Positions 1 through 7,282 of a stretch of DNA of 64,000 nt are shown in pieces (the stretch's first letter is position 1; each line of letters begins with the position of its first letter). Below the pieces are notes generated by a model. That model was not told the DNA's origin, did not search any database, and was given only the letters and a program-made list of their open reading frames with translations. Origin of the DNA: Paraburkholderia sp. BCC1885 (GTDB lineage Bacteria > Pseudomonadota > Gammaproteobacteria > Burkholderiales > Burkholderiaceae). The translations under genes were made by a program, and so were the position numbers. Where the stretch lies: positions 1 to 64,000 of the forward strand of contig NZ_CAAJGM010000274.1 of NCBI RefSeq assembly GCF_900996235.1, given 5' to 3'.

Positions 1-147
1 CTCAACGGAATCAACCCGCGTGCCTACCTGGAATACGTCCTGACCCACATCGCTGATCACAAGATCTCTCGCATCGACGAATTGCTGCCTTGGAATGTGG
101 CTGACAAACTAAAACCCCTCACCCCACCCACACTCTCAACCGGGTAG
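1..147 (+). CDS. IS66-family transposase (TnpC), C-terminal end only
   Basis: Frame 1 is open from the first base and stops at 145-147, giving 48 residues. The segment H-K-I-S-R-I-D-E-L-L-P-W is the usual extreme C-terminus of IS66-family DDE transposases, which end in a 'HxIxxIDELLPW' tail. Only the tail is inside the window, so I cannot say whether the upstream gene is intact. It lies about 110 bp before a damaged IS256-type transposase in the same orientation, so two insertion sequences are stacked at this island edge. Confidence 0.8.
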   Translation, partial: LNGINPRAYLEYVLTHIADHKISRIDELLPWNVADKLKPLTPPTLSTG

Positions 148-259
148 ATCTGGATAGATTTGGATGGATCGTGCCCACGATCTCCCTTGATCTACACGGA
201 CTCCAACACGCCATCACCATCATGCCTTGCTCGCGCGCGCGTGAGGACACGGCCCAGCC

Positions 260-1380
260 GAGCCGCTTACGGTTGAACGGGCGCTAGAGACGGAGATGTC
301 CGAGCACCTGGGCCACGGCAAGAGCGAAGCGGTCACCAATGCCACGGGCAACACCCGCAACGGCCATAGCGCCAAGACGCTGCAGGGGGAGTTTGGCGAG
401 TTGCCGCTCGATATCCCGCGTGACCGTCAGGGTGCGTTCGAACCGAAGCTGGTGAGTCGTCATCAGACGCGCTGGTCGGGCTTTGACGACAAGATCATCT
501 CGCTATATGCCCGCGGCCTGAGCGTGCGGGAGATTCAGGGGCATCTGGAAGAAATGTACGGTACCGAGGTGTCGCCCACGCTCATCTCGGCCGTGACAGA
601 CGCGGTGAGCGAGGATGTAAAGGCCTGGCAAGCCCGCCCGCTCGACGCGCTGTACCCCATCGTTTATCTCGACTGCATCCACGTCAAGGTGCGCGACAGC
701 GGTGCTGTACGGACCAAGGCGGTCTACCTCGCCATCGGCGTGAACATGGACGGCCACAAGGAAGTCCTGGGGCTGTGGATCGCCCAGACCGAGGGCGCGA
801 AGTTCTGGCTGCAGGTGGTGACCGAGCTGAAAACGCGCGGCGTGCAGGACATTTTTATTGCCTGTGTCGATGGGCTCAAGGGCTTCCCCGAAGCCATCGA
901 AGCAGTCTATCCGAAGGCAGCAGTTCAACTGTGCATCGTGCATATGGTGCGCAACAGTCTGAACTTCGTGTCCTGGAAGGTGCAGCGCGAGGTCGCCGCC
1001 GACCTGAAGACGATCTACACTTCATCGACGGTCGAGCTGGCCGAGCAGAAGCTGAGTGCCTTCGAAGCCACGTGGGACAAGGACTATCCGTCCATCGGGC
1101 AGAGCTGGCGGCGCAACTGGGCACGCGTCATTCCGTTCTTCGACTATCCGCCGGAAATCCGGAAGGTGATCTACACCACCAACGCCATCGAATCGATCAA
1201 CATGAGCCTGCGCAAGGTGATCAAAACCGCAGTTCGTTCCCGACCGACGAGGCCGTGACCAAGCTGTTTTACCTGGCACTTAACAACATCAGCAAGAAGT
1301 GGTCGATGCCGATCCGCGACTGGAAGGCAGCCCTGAACCGCTTCACTATCCAGTTCGAAGACCGCCTGTTACCGGGTTAA
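260..1380 (+). pseudogene. IS256 (mutator)-family transposase, N-truncated and frameshifted
   Basis: The longest open piece starts at ATG 296, but family similarity begins a little upstream (…E-R-A-L-E-T-E-M-S-E-H-L-G) in a frame closed by a stop at 242-244, so the N-terminal part, roughly 60-80 residues, is missing. The core shows the mutator-type DDE signature: Y-L-D-C-I-H-V-K, C-V-D-G-L-K-G-F-P-E-A and Y-T-T-N-A-I-E-S-I-N. Near 1230 a one-base loss breaks the expected K-T-R-G-S-F-P-T-D run. The first frame ends at 1258, while the true C-terminus (…A-L-N-R-F-T-I-Q-F-E-D-R) continues in another frame to the stop at 1378-1380. The element should be unable to move by itself. Confidence 0.88.
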
Positions 1381-1386
1381 ATCAAT

Positions 1387-1416
1387 ACCCGTTTACACAA
1401 AATTCCGGACACCCTC
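1387..1416 (+). repeat. Probable right terminal inverted repeat of the IS256-type element
   Basis: Seven bases after the transposase stop lies a segment containing 'gtttacacaaaattccggac' followed by 'accctc'. This resembles the ends of IS256-family elements, which run inward as GAGxGTGTCCGGAATTTTGTGTAAAC. The matching left end is not in the window, in line with the truncated transposase, so this is recognition of one end only. Confidence 0.55.
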
Positions 1417-1445
1417 GCCGGTTCTAGAAGTCATGAACCATTCAT

Positions 1446-3260
1446 TCAGGCCGCATTGCCTCCATCTTCTCGCGACTTCCACTCTTCGCTCCAAGGAAGC
1501 AAAGCGTTCACCTTCCGAAACCGCTCGTCGAACGCTTTGGGAGGTATTTTCGGCCTTGTCTTTTCTACCGCCAGCCTTGCGAATTCAAACGGGTTCCAGT
1601 ACGACGTATCGCCCTTCCCTTGATTACCTTTGTGCACCCTGATGCGCCCAGACTTCGCCCATTCCGGCAAGCTACCCTGCAAATACGCCAACCATCCGTC
1701 ATAATCCTTTCCCGTTTTGTGCATGCAATCGTCGGTGTCGCAAAATGCCGCAGCCATTCCGCTCGTCGATAGCCTCGGAGCGTCCTCTTGTTTCTCCATA
1801 GGCGACAACTTTTCGGCCTTAGCATGGGTGGGCCAAGACTTAGGAGGTTCGGCGCCTGCTGATTGCAGCTCCTCATTACCCGCATTCACACCCGGAGATC
1901 GGGCAACGACTCCCGGTTCACCATCTCGACGAACCAACGGGACAGGAAGCTCACTAACAGCTGAGTTTGGAATTCGTTGACCAAGAAAAAATCCGACCAT
2001 CTCATCTCGATCAAATCCGACGCGCCGCGAGAACACCATATTCTCGTCATCCTCATATGGCGACCTAGACAGATCCGTGAGGTTTTTTTCAAAGACTGGC
2101 TGTTGCTTCCAGCGGTCAATATCGGCGCGCCGCTCACCATATTTTTGACCTATGCCGAGCCATTGCTCGTACCATGCGGCGTATTTCTGCAGCAACGCTA
2201 TACCCTTTGTACGGGCATCATCATTGAGCCTTGGCACCTTCTCGGCTTTACGAAAATCATACCAACCCGGCGTCTTGTCAGCAGGAATGCTAACAAGATA
2301 TTTTTCGAGTATCGCTGCAGCTTTGGAAGGCCGGTAGTACGATTCAGCAACGGAGGCGAACCAGTTATTCTTTTCGGAACCAGGAGAAATAGCTAGCTCC
2401 GGAACGACGACGCGTGCAGCGATTGCGCTCAACACAACGTCCAACGAAACGAAGTCCCCAGCGTCGTCGATCCTTACATTATCACGCTCCTCATTCCCCT
2501 CAGGCACGCTAACCGGCCGCCTATGCATTTCATTTTGGTGATAGGAGAGGAGCCACGACCAACGTAAACCACCAAGTGGTGTCGCAGTAGAGAACCCCTG
2601 TTCCGCGTCAGGGGGACTCTTGGATAGGGATGGCGACGGCTGGGCTACAGATGATGAATCCGGCATCGCCTCATCTGCATCAACAGACACCATCAAATCA
2701 TGTGGAATTCCGGCCTGATCGAGCCATGCGTCCAACTCTACGCACTCGAACCCGAGGCAATTCAGCCATTCTTGATTCTCAGGGCTGAATAACGGAGGAA
2801 GACTGCGTGGCTTGCGCGAGCCAGCATTAAACCGGCCGTCGAGGTAAGCCAAAACTCGCCCCTCTGAATCTTGAGAAAGGCACTCAAGACAATGCAAGGC
2901 GTTCTTCCGCCCCTCCGGGTCGAGCAGTACCGGGAAACCTGTACCTAGCCAGTTCCGCCATTTCGGCCCTTGCTCGGCGGCTTCGATCAACTGATAGTGA
3001 AGTCGGGCTGCTGCCTGCCAGCAGCGCCACGAACTATTCAGGCTGCCAGCCAAAAGTGAAGCTTGAACATGGTGAAGGCGATTGTTTTCCGGATCGAACC
3101 CACACTCCGGTAAATACGCAAAAGCACAGCGCTCGATCCTTTGCTTCCAGTCGGGGGGAACCTCGATGTGTTCAGCGATAGAATCGATCGCCTCGTGCAG
3201 CGTAATGGGCGGTGAAAGTGGTTTAGGCGATCGTTGCGTGCTCGTAGTGTCCGTGGTCAT
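1446..3260 (-). CDS. Island-borne hypothetical protein, 604 aa
   Basis: I do not recognise a family. The protein starts at an ATG (M-T-T-D-T-T-S-T), has no signal peptide or membrane segment, and looks soluble. Residues about 1-170 contain several Trp/Cys-rich stretches (C-W-Q-A-A-A-R-L; C-L-E-C-L); residues about 200-230 are a Ser/Pro-rich linker; residues about 290-400 look helical and charged. A second low-complexity linker leads to a C-terminal part with C-D-T-D-D-C and Y-D-G-W-L-A-Y-L-Q-G. The reading frame is intact over 1.8 kb inside an island full of decayed genes, which suggests it is still selected or recently acquired. It runs towards the IS256 relic. The promoter is probably in 3261-3362. 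Function unknown. Confidence 0.7.
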   Translation of the reverse strand: MTTDTTSTQRSPKPLSPPITLHEAIDSIAEHIEVPPDWKQRIERCAFAYLPECGFDPENNRLHHVQASLLAGSLNSSWRCWQAAARLHYQLIEAAEQGPKWRNWLGTGFPVLLDPEGRKNALHCLECLSQDSEGRVLAYLDGRFNAGSRKPRSLPPLFSPENQEWLNCLGFECVELDAWLDQAGIPHDLMVSVDADEAMPDSSSVAQPSPSLSKSPPDAEQGFSTATPLGGLRWSWLLSYHQNEMHRRPVSVPEGNEERDNVRIDDAGDFVSLDVVLSAIAARVVVPELAISPGSEKNNWFASVAESYYRPSKAAAILEKYLVSIPADKTPGWYDFRKAEKVPRLNDDARTKGIALLQKYAAWYEQWLGIGQKYGERRADIDRWKQQPVFEKNLTDLSRSPYEDDENMVFSRRVGFDRDEMVGFFLGQRIPNSAVSELPVPLVRRDGEPGVVARSPGVNAGNEELQSAGAEPPKSWPTHAKAEKLSPMEKQEDAPRLSTSGMAAAFCDTDDCMHKTGKDYDGWLAYLQGSLPEWAKSGRIRVHKGNQGKGDTSYWNPFEFARLAVEKTRPKIPPKAFDERFRKVNALLPWSEEWKSREDGGNAA

Positions 3261-3362
3261 GCGCGTGCTGTGTATAGGAAGGTGTTACAAGTTAACGGAA
3301 ACGAAACTCCGAAATTAATAGGAGCGCGATCGTCCTTCGGGACTGTAGCGCACCAGTTCAGA

Positions 3363-3926
3363 CTAGTTTGTATTGACCGCCTCTTTGGCGATCGCCATGG
3401 CAACGCGCAGATTCGCCATGCCGCTAACACACCCGTCGACAGCTTCGGTAATCCGTGATGCCACCCTTAACTGCCGACGCTCTTCAGCGGACAAACCCAA
3501 AATCTCGCGCATGTGTTGAGCCGCCGTTTCCGGTGCTTGCGCGGTGGCGGCACTGCCGATAAACGTGAATGCCGGCAGGCCATACACCAACGCATATTCG
3601 TGACACCATTCTTGTCGTTACTGGCACAGGTAGAGCATATCCAGCAAATTGCCGCTGGGCTGGTTCAGCGCCTCATCGCGCAGCATGCGAAAGTCGGAAC
3701 GGGCAGCATCAACGCGGGTGGCTCGGGCAAAAAGAAATATCCGATCGCCGTATGGGTGAGGCGCGCAACGTCTTCCAGTTGCGCGTCGGCTGCGCTTCTC
3801 CGCTGAGCCATAACGGCCACTTGCGGAAACGCCCAGCGAGCACCTCATCACCCAAACGCGTACGCTGGGCGGCCCAACGCAACACGGGGATAGAGGCATG
3901 ATGCCGATCACGGTGGATTTCATCAT
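3363..3926 (-). pseudogene. Decayed ImmA/IrrE-type protease gene, N-terminal half only
   Basis: Three minus-strand frames in succession give one recognisable protein. First comes I-P-V-L-R-W-A-A-Q-R-T-R-L-G followed by W-L-S-G-E-A-Q-P-T, then G-Y-F-F-L-P-E-P-P with V-P-T-F-R and S-G-N-L-L-D-M-L-Y-L-C-Q, then (after an in-frame stop) R-Q-E-W with G-L-P-A-F-T-F-I-G-S-A and I-L-G-L-S-A-E-E-R-R. This order is typical of the HTH-like N-terminal half of XRE-ImmA/IrrE metallopeptidases, which often act with an antitoxin-like partner or in phage/ICE induction. The catalytic HExxH half is absent. Two frame changes and one stop make it a pseudogene. Confidence 0.6.
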
Positions 3927-3964
3927 TTCCTCGCCCCCGATTTTCCGCAGACACCTCTCATTAC

Positions 3965-4190
3965 TCAGGCAAGCACATCCAAGCCGTGCTTCTGGATCAC
4001 CTGAAGCAGTCTTGCTGCCATGCCGCTCGGCCGTTTAGCACCGCTTTCCCACTCCTGCACCGTAGACGTACTGGTATTCAGATACTTCGCAAACACGGGC
4101 TAGCTGACCTTGCCAGCCTGACAGATGCTCGCAACCTTTTTCCCGTCAAAGTGCGGGGGCTTCAGCGCAACGGCGAGGCGTGCGCACGTG
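3965..4190 (-). pseudogene. HTH regulator / HigA-type antitoxin fragment with in-frame TAG
   Basis: The minus strand reads L-K-P-P-H-F-D-G-K-K-V-A-S-I-C-Q, then a TAG at 4100-4102, then P-V-F-A-K-Y-L-N-T-S-T-S-T-V-Q-E-W-E-S-G-A-K-R-P-S-G and ends …H-G-L-D-V-L-A-stop at 3965-3967. The second part is a classic helix-turn-helix of HigA/NadS-type antitoxins. Relatives have Gln where the TAG stands, so a single CAG-to-TAG change explains the break. Its 5' end runs into the 3' end of the DUF2442 gene in another frame, so a start codon of its own is missing. Unlikely to make a working regulator. Confidence 0.65.
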
Positions 4191-4635
4191 CAGTCACATT
4201 ACGTTGCTTCGCACTCGTGGTGGCAACCGGCTGTTTACGGGGGCGACCGCCCTTCTTGCCATTCTCGCGTGCGGCAGCAGCCTTTGCTGGAGATTTTGTC
4301 GTGCCCAAGCTTCGTGCATGTTCACGCATCCATGCTTTTGTCCCAAGAATACCTTTGAGCAACGCGGTCCCGTGGACAAACATATCAAGCCGCGAGAAGT
4401 GAAGGTCATAGCCGCCTCCCCAAATGCTGATTCTCGAAAGGTCGGTTGTACTCGGAGTCGTTTCCAGCAGGGCGAACTCCTGGATCAACGCGACCGGCAC
4501 GGCAAGCATCACGCCGTTCTCGTATTCGACCTCCAACTTACCGCCCGCACGGCGATAACGTGCGGACACGATGCGCGGGCCCAGCGCCTTGCCCGCTTTG
4601 CGCGCTGCAGCGATTGACTCAGTGGTAACGGCCAT
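4162..4635 (-). CDS. DUF2442-domain protein, 157 aa
   Basis: I chose the ATG giving M-A-V-T-T-E-S, which overlaps the last 17 bases of the upstream DUF4160 gene. DUF2442 proteins are small and typically sit directly after a DUF4160 gene, a pairing widely suspected to be a toxin-antitoxin-like unit. Their biochemistry is unproven. The DUF2442 core appears to span residues about 25-85 (L-E-V-E-Y-E-N-G-V and I-S-I-W-G-G-G-Y-D-L). The Lys/Arg/Ala-rich tail contains an AT-hook-like G-R-P-R-K near residue 132, which could bind DNA. The last residues run into the relic HTH antitoxin, so the natural C-terminus may have been altered. Confidence 0.7.
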   Translation of the reverse strand: MAVTTESIAAARKAGKALGPRIVSARYRRAGGKLEVEYENGVMLAVPVALIQEFALLETTPSTTDLSRISIWGGGYDLHFSRLDMFVHGTALLKGILGTKAWMREHARSLGTTKSPAKAAAARENGKKGGRPRKQPVATTSAKQRNVTARAHASPLR

Positions 4636-4870
4636 GAATTTTCCTCCACTCGACGCATAGCGCCACAATTTCCGGCTCGATTACTCGCTCAAGTCGGCGA
4701 AGCTGTATTCCGGTGATTCTGACGACTTCACGCAGCTCAAGAGGACCCGTGGGACAGTTTAGATTGAACACGGAGCGCCCATTGGGGCCAATCACATGGA
4801 TGTGCGCCGGCCGGTGGTCGTGCGTGTAGATCACTACGCTGTAACCGAGCACGCGCAAGAAAGTCGGCAT
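4619..4870 (-). CDS. DUF4160-domain protein, 83 aa
   Basis: A short ORF starting M-P-T-F-L-R-V, with the family's characteristic H-D-H-R-P-A-H-I-H-V core (residues 17-26), a His-rich motif shared by DUF4160 proteins. The ORF is also open further upstream, but family members start at this MPTxL methionine, and the upstream part is antisense to the recombinase gene. It overlaps the following DUF2442 gene, implying translational coupling. The role is probably that of the small partner in a TA-like pair; I cannot assign toxin or antitoxin from sequence. Confidence 0.72.
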   Translation of the reverse strand: MPTFLRVLGYSVVIYTHDHRPAHIHVIGPNGRSVFNLNCPTGPLELREVVRITGIQLRRLERVIEPEIVALCVEWRKIHGRYH

Positions 4871-4895
4871 GGACAGTATAAACCTATCAGTTTGG

Positions 4896-6281
4896 TTATT
4901 GGGAACTGGCAAAGCTGCCCGCGGCTTCAGCCCGACTCTTCTGATCTGGCCCGAACTCGATTCCGGCCTGCGCCAGCATCCAGGCTTCGATCTTGTCGTG
5001 CCACATGCGCAGCAAGTCGATAGGCCGACGACGGTAATGCTTCTCCGCGATCGCAGACGGTTTATGGCCCTGAATTTGCGCCACGACACCGACTGGACAT
5101 TCGACCCATTCCGACAACGTGCCGAACGAGCGGCGCAAACCGTGCAGGGTGACATGAGGCAAGCCCCCGGCGGCAAGTGCCTGGTTATGCGCGATCCGCG
5201 GCTCTGCGATCTTGCCATCCGCGGCGGTCTTGCTTGCAAACACCCAGGGCGAAGGCGACCACTGCTCGCTCTTTTTCGCGAGCCGTGCCACCTGCCGCTT
5301 GTTCGGAGGAATCTCGTTGAGCCGCTTCAGATTCAGCAGCAAGCTTGCCAGATAGGGCGTAAGCGGTACAGTGCGACCGCCAGTTCCCTCAACCTTGTCA
5401 TCGAGAACAAGGCTGCGCCAGCGAAAATCGACATCGTCCCAACGCAGCGCCGCCAGTTCTTCGCGCCGCGCGCCGGTAATCAGCAAGCCCTGCAGATAGG
5501 CGCTAATAACAGGATTGGCAATCTCACGCACACCCGCGAACCATACGTTCAATTGTTCGCGTTGCAGCGAATCCCCTTCTTTCGCTTTCACGCGCGGAGT
5601 AGCGTCCTTCACATCTCGCGATTTATAAGCATCGGAAGGAATAATGCCGCGATAGGCAGGGGTCTCGGCCGCCCAACGAATAAAACTGCGCAGTAGTCGA
5701 AACGAAAGCGCAGCCATGGTGGGACGATCTGCCGCTTGCAATGTGAGCCATTCAGCGATGCGCTCACCGGTCAGCTCGGGCAACTTGAACTGTCGCAAGA
5801 CCGCAAGCGGCCCAGGTCGGGTCAAGCCTTTGGCTCGCTTTTTCGGCAAGCCGCCCTGGTCAGCATGTTGGAGATGATCGCGATGATGTCGCTCGCTCCA
5901 AAAGAGTTTCCGAGCTTGCACATATTCGTCCCACACTTCACCAAACGTGACGTCCTGCCGCCGCGTTTCTGCTCGCCGAGCCTCGTGGGCAACCTGCAGT
6001 TCAGCGCGAACTTCTCGCGGATCTTTGCCGTCATCAACCAGTGTCCTTAGCCTGCTCGCCTCAGTGCGTGCCTTGCCGAGTTCCCATGCCTTGGCATCGC
6101 CGATCGTCACGCGGATCGTCTTGCCGAACAGACGTGATTCGAAAATGTATGCTCGCGAACCTGCTGCTGTGACGCGTAACCCGAAGCCCGCCGTTTTAGC
6201 ATCCCAATAGATGCTCTGCTGTTTTCCGGGCTCGCACGCGAAGCTGTCGACCCGCGCGGTAGTGAAGCTCTGTTTTTTCAT
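4896..6281 (-). CDS. Tyrosine recombinase (island integrase), 461 aa
   Basis: This is the site-specific recombinase expected to integrate and excise the island. The N-terminal arm-binding region (residues 1-90: D-A-K-T-A-G-F-G-L-R-V and R-V-T-I-G-D-A) matches the DUF4102-type domain of P4-like integrases. The catalytic residues are all present: Arg in G-A-R-R-E-E-L (about 269), H-G-L-R-R (about 380-384), G-H-K and the nucleophile in E-K-H-Y-R (about 415). I chose the ATG at 6281 (M-K-K-Q-S-F) over an upstream in-frame start because integrase homology begins there. The gene lies 157 bp from the tRNA-Lys fragment, the normal place for an integrase next to its att site. Confidence 0.9.
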   Translation of the reverse strand: MKKQSFTTARVDSFACEPGKQQSIYWDAKTAGFGLRVTAAGSRAYIFESRLFGKTIRVTIGDAKAWELGKARTEASRLRTLVDDGKDPREVRAELQVAHEARRAETRRQDVTFGEVWDEYVQARKLFWSERHHRDHLQHADQGGLPKKRAKGLTRPGPLAVLRQFKLPELTGERIAEWLTLQAADRPTMAALSFRLLRSFIRWAAETPAYRGIIPSDAYKSRDVKDATPRVKAKEGDSLQREQLNVWFAGVREIANPVISAYLQGLLITGARREELAALRWDDVDFRWRSLVLDDKVEGTGGRTVPLTPYLASLLLNLKRLNEIPPNKRQVARLAKKSEQWSPSPWVFASKTAADGKIAEPRIAHNQALAAGGLPHVTLHGLRRSFGTLSEWVECPVGVVAQIQGHKPSAIAEKHYRRRPIDLLRMWHDKIEAWMLAQAGIEFGPDQKSRAEAAGSFASSQ

Positions 6282-6438
6282 TGATCGATCTGTGTAGGCA
6301 CCATGTAGGCAAATCCTAGAGTAATCGATCAACATCAGTCAATATCAAAATCCATGCAATATCGCTACACCCCAATAAATACAGTGCTTCTGGGCATTCA
6401 GATGGAACTCGATCAATGTACGGGAATGCCGACTCTTT

Positions 6439-6487
6439 CGGACTTTTAATCCGTTGGTCACAGGTTCGAATCCCGTACGGCCTACCA
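6439..6487 (+). other. Island attachment site: 3' fragment of a tRNA-Lys(TTT) gene
   Basis: The sequence contains the anticodon arm of tRNA-Lys (loop c-ttttaa with anticodon TTT at 6445-6447), a variable loop, a T-arm with 'ttcgaat', an acceptor 3' strand and an encoded CCA at 6485-6487. The bases to the left do not form a D-arm or a matching acceptor 5' strand, so this is only the 3' part of the gene. Such fragments are left at the far end of elements that integrate into tRNA genes. The T-stem has one A-C mismatch (6462/6474), so the fragment has drifted or carries the element's version of the sequence. Confidence 0.8.
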
Positions 6488-6495
6488 AAAGATTC

Positions 6496-6526
6496 AAGGG
6501 CTTAGCGTTCGCGCTAAGCCCTTTTT
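6496..6526 (+). terminator. Rho-independent terminator, former tRNA-Lys terminator
   Basis: A perfect 12-bp stem (6496-6507 with 6512-6523) closes a TTCG tetraloop and is followed by a T-run. It sits nine bases after the tRNA fragment's CCA. It probably belonged to the original tRNA gene and marks resumption of the ancestral flank beyond the island. Confidence 0.85.
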
Positions 6527-6610
6527 CTTGCTCCGCAGAAATGCGACCGCTCCGCAATTCTCAAAATTGTTGGGTGTTTCAAGCCGCTAGACCTGAACCG
6601 CCCATCGCCT

Positions 6611-7282
6611 TTACGGCAGCTTCAATGCAAGAAGCGCCTCCACTAGCAGGTGGACCTGCGTACTGGGATTCTTCTCGCCTGTCGCTTCAGCATCGGCCAA
6701 AGCAGTGGCCGCATTCTCCAACGCCCCTTCCTGCTTGCTTCGCAACATAGCGTATAGGTCATCCGCACCTTTGCTGTAATTGCGGTCGTGGTTCCGTCGT
6801 ATCTCAGAACCTACCGCATCACAACTCGATCTACCGCGCGTAGGATAGTAGGGACTGCGCCTGTATTGATGATGGAGCAAGACCCAATATTCAAAGCACG
6901 GCCACGAAACCACCAACTCGATCGGTGTGCCTTTTTCGTGGACATCCTTTACGAGAGCGACAGCGGGTTTGAAGGTTGTGTGTCCATCCCTGTCAATCAC
7001 ACAAAACACCTTGTCAAAGCGGTCAAATTCCTCATCCTCGTATAACTGGAGCGCATACTGCACGACCGACAGAGGATCCGAGCCACACTCCTCCCCACAA
7101 ACCTTGACGTGAGCCGTCGGCAATCGCTCAATGTTGCGAAGACCGTTGAAGTAATTCGGCTCAGTAGCTGAGCCCTCACACACGATCAAGTAACGCGGCT
7201 TTTGAGGTTTTTCGCGCTTCTGCCGCACGAAGGAAGACGCACGCTGGGCCTTCCGTTTATGGAACAGATTGTCACTGCCCAT
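6611..7282 (-). CDS. RloB-family protein, AbiLii-like, 223 aa
   Basis: RloB-family proteins occur beside RloA-type ATPases and inside restriction loci. In Lactococcus the equivalent pair is the phage abortive-infection system AbiL. A basic N-terminus (about residues 1-30) leads to Y-L-I-V-C-E-G-S-A-T-E-P-N-Y-F and later V-F-C-V-I-D-R-D. The conserved Glu and the D-x-D resemble the acidic motifs of TOPRIM-type nucleases, so nuclease activity is my inference. W-P-C-F-E-Y-W-V-L-L-H-H is another family hallmark. Its start codon overlaps the end of the upstream ATPase gene by 11 bp, so both are almost certainly translated together. Confidence 0.85.
   Translation of the reverse strand: MGSDNLFHKRKAQRASSFVRQKREKPQKPRYLIVCEGSATEPNYFNGLRNIERLPTAHVKVCGEECGSDPLSVVQYALQLYEDEEFDRFDKVFCVIDRDGHTTFKPAVALVKDVHEKGTPIELVVSWPCFEYWVLLHHQYRRSPYYPTRGRSSCDAVGSEIRRNHDRNYSKGADDLYAMLRSKQEGALENAATALADAEATGEKNPSTQVHLLVEALLALKLP

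Noticed and set aside
6400..6487. Full tRNA-Lys gene
   Set aside because: No D-arm and no acceptor 5' strand in the bases to the left; only the 3' part is present.
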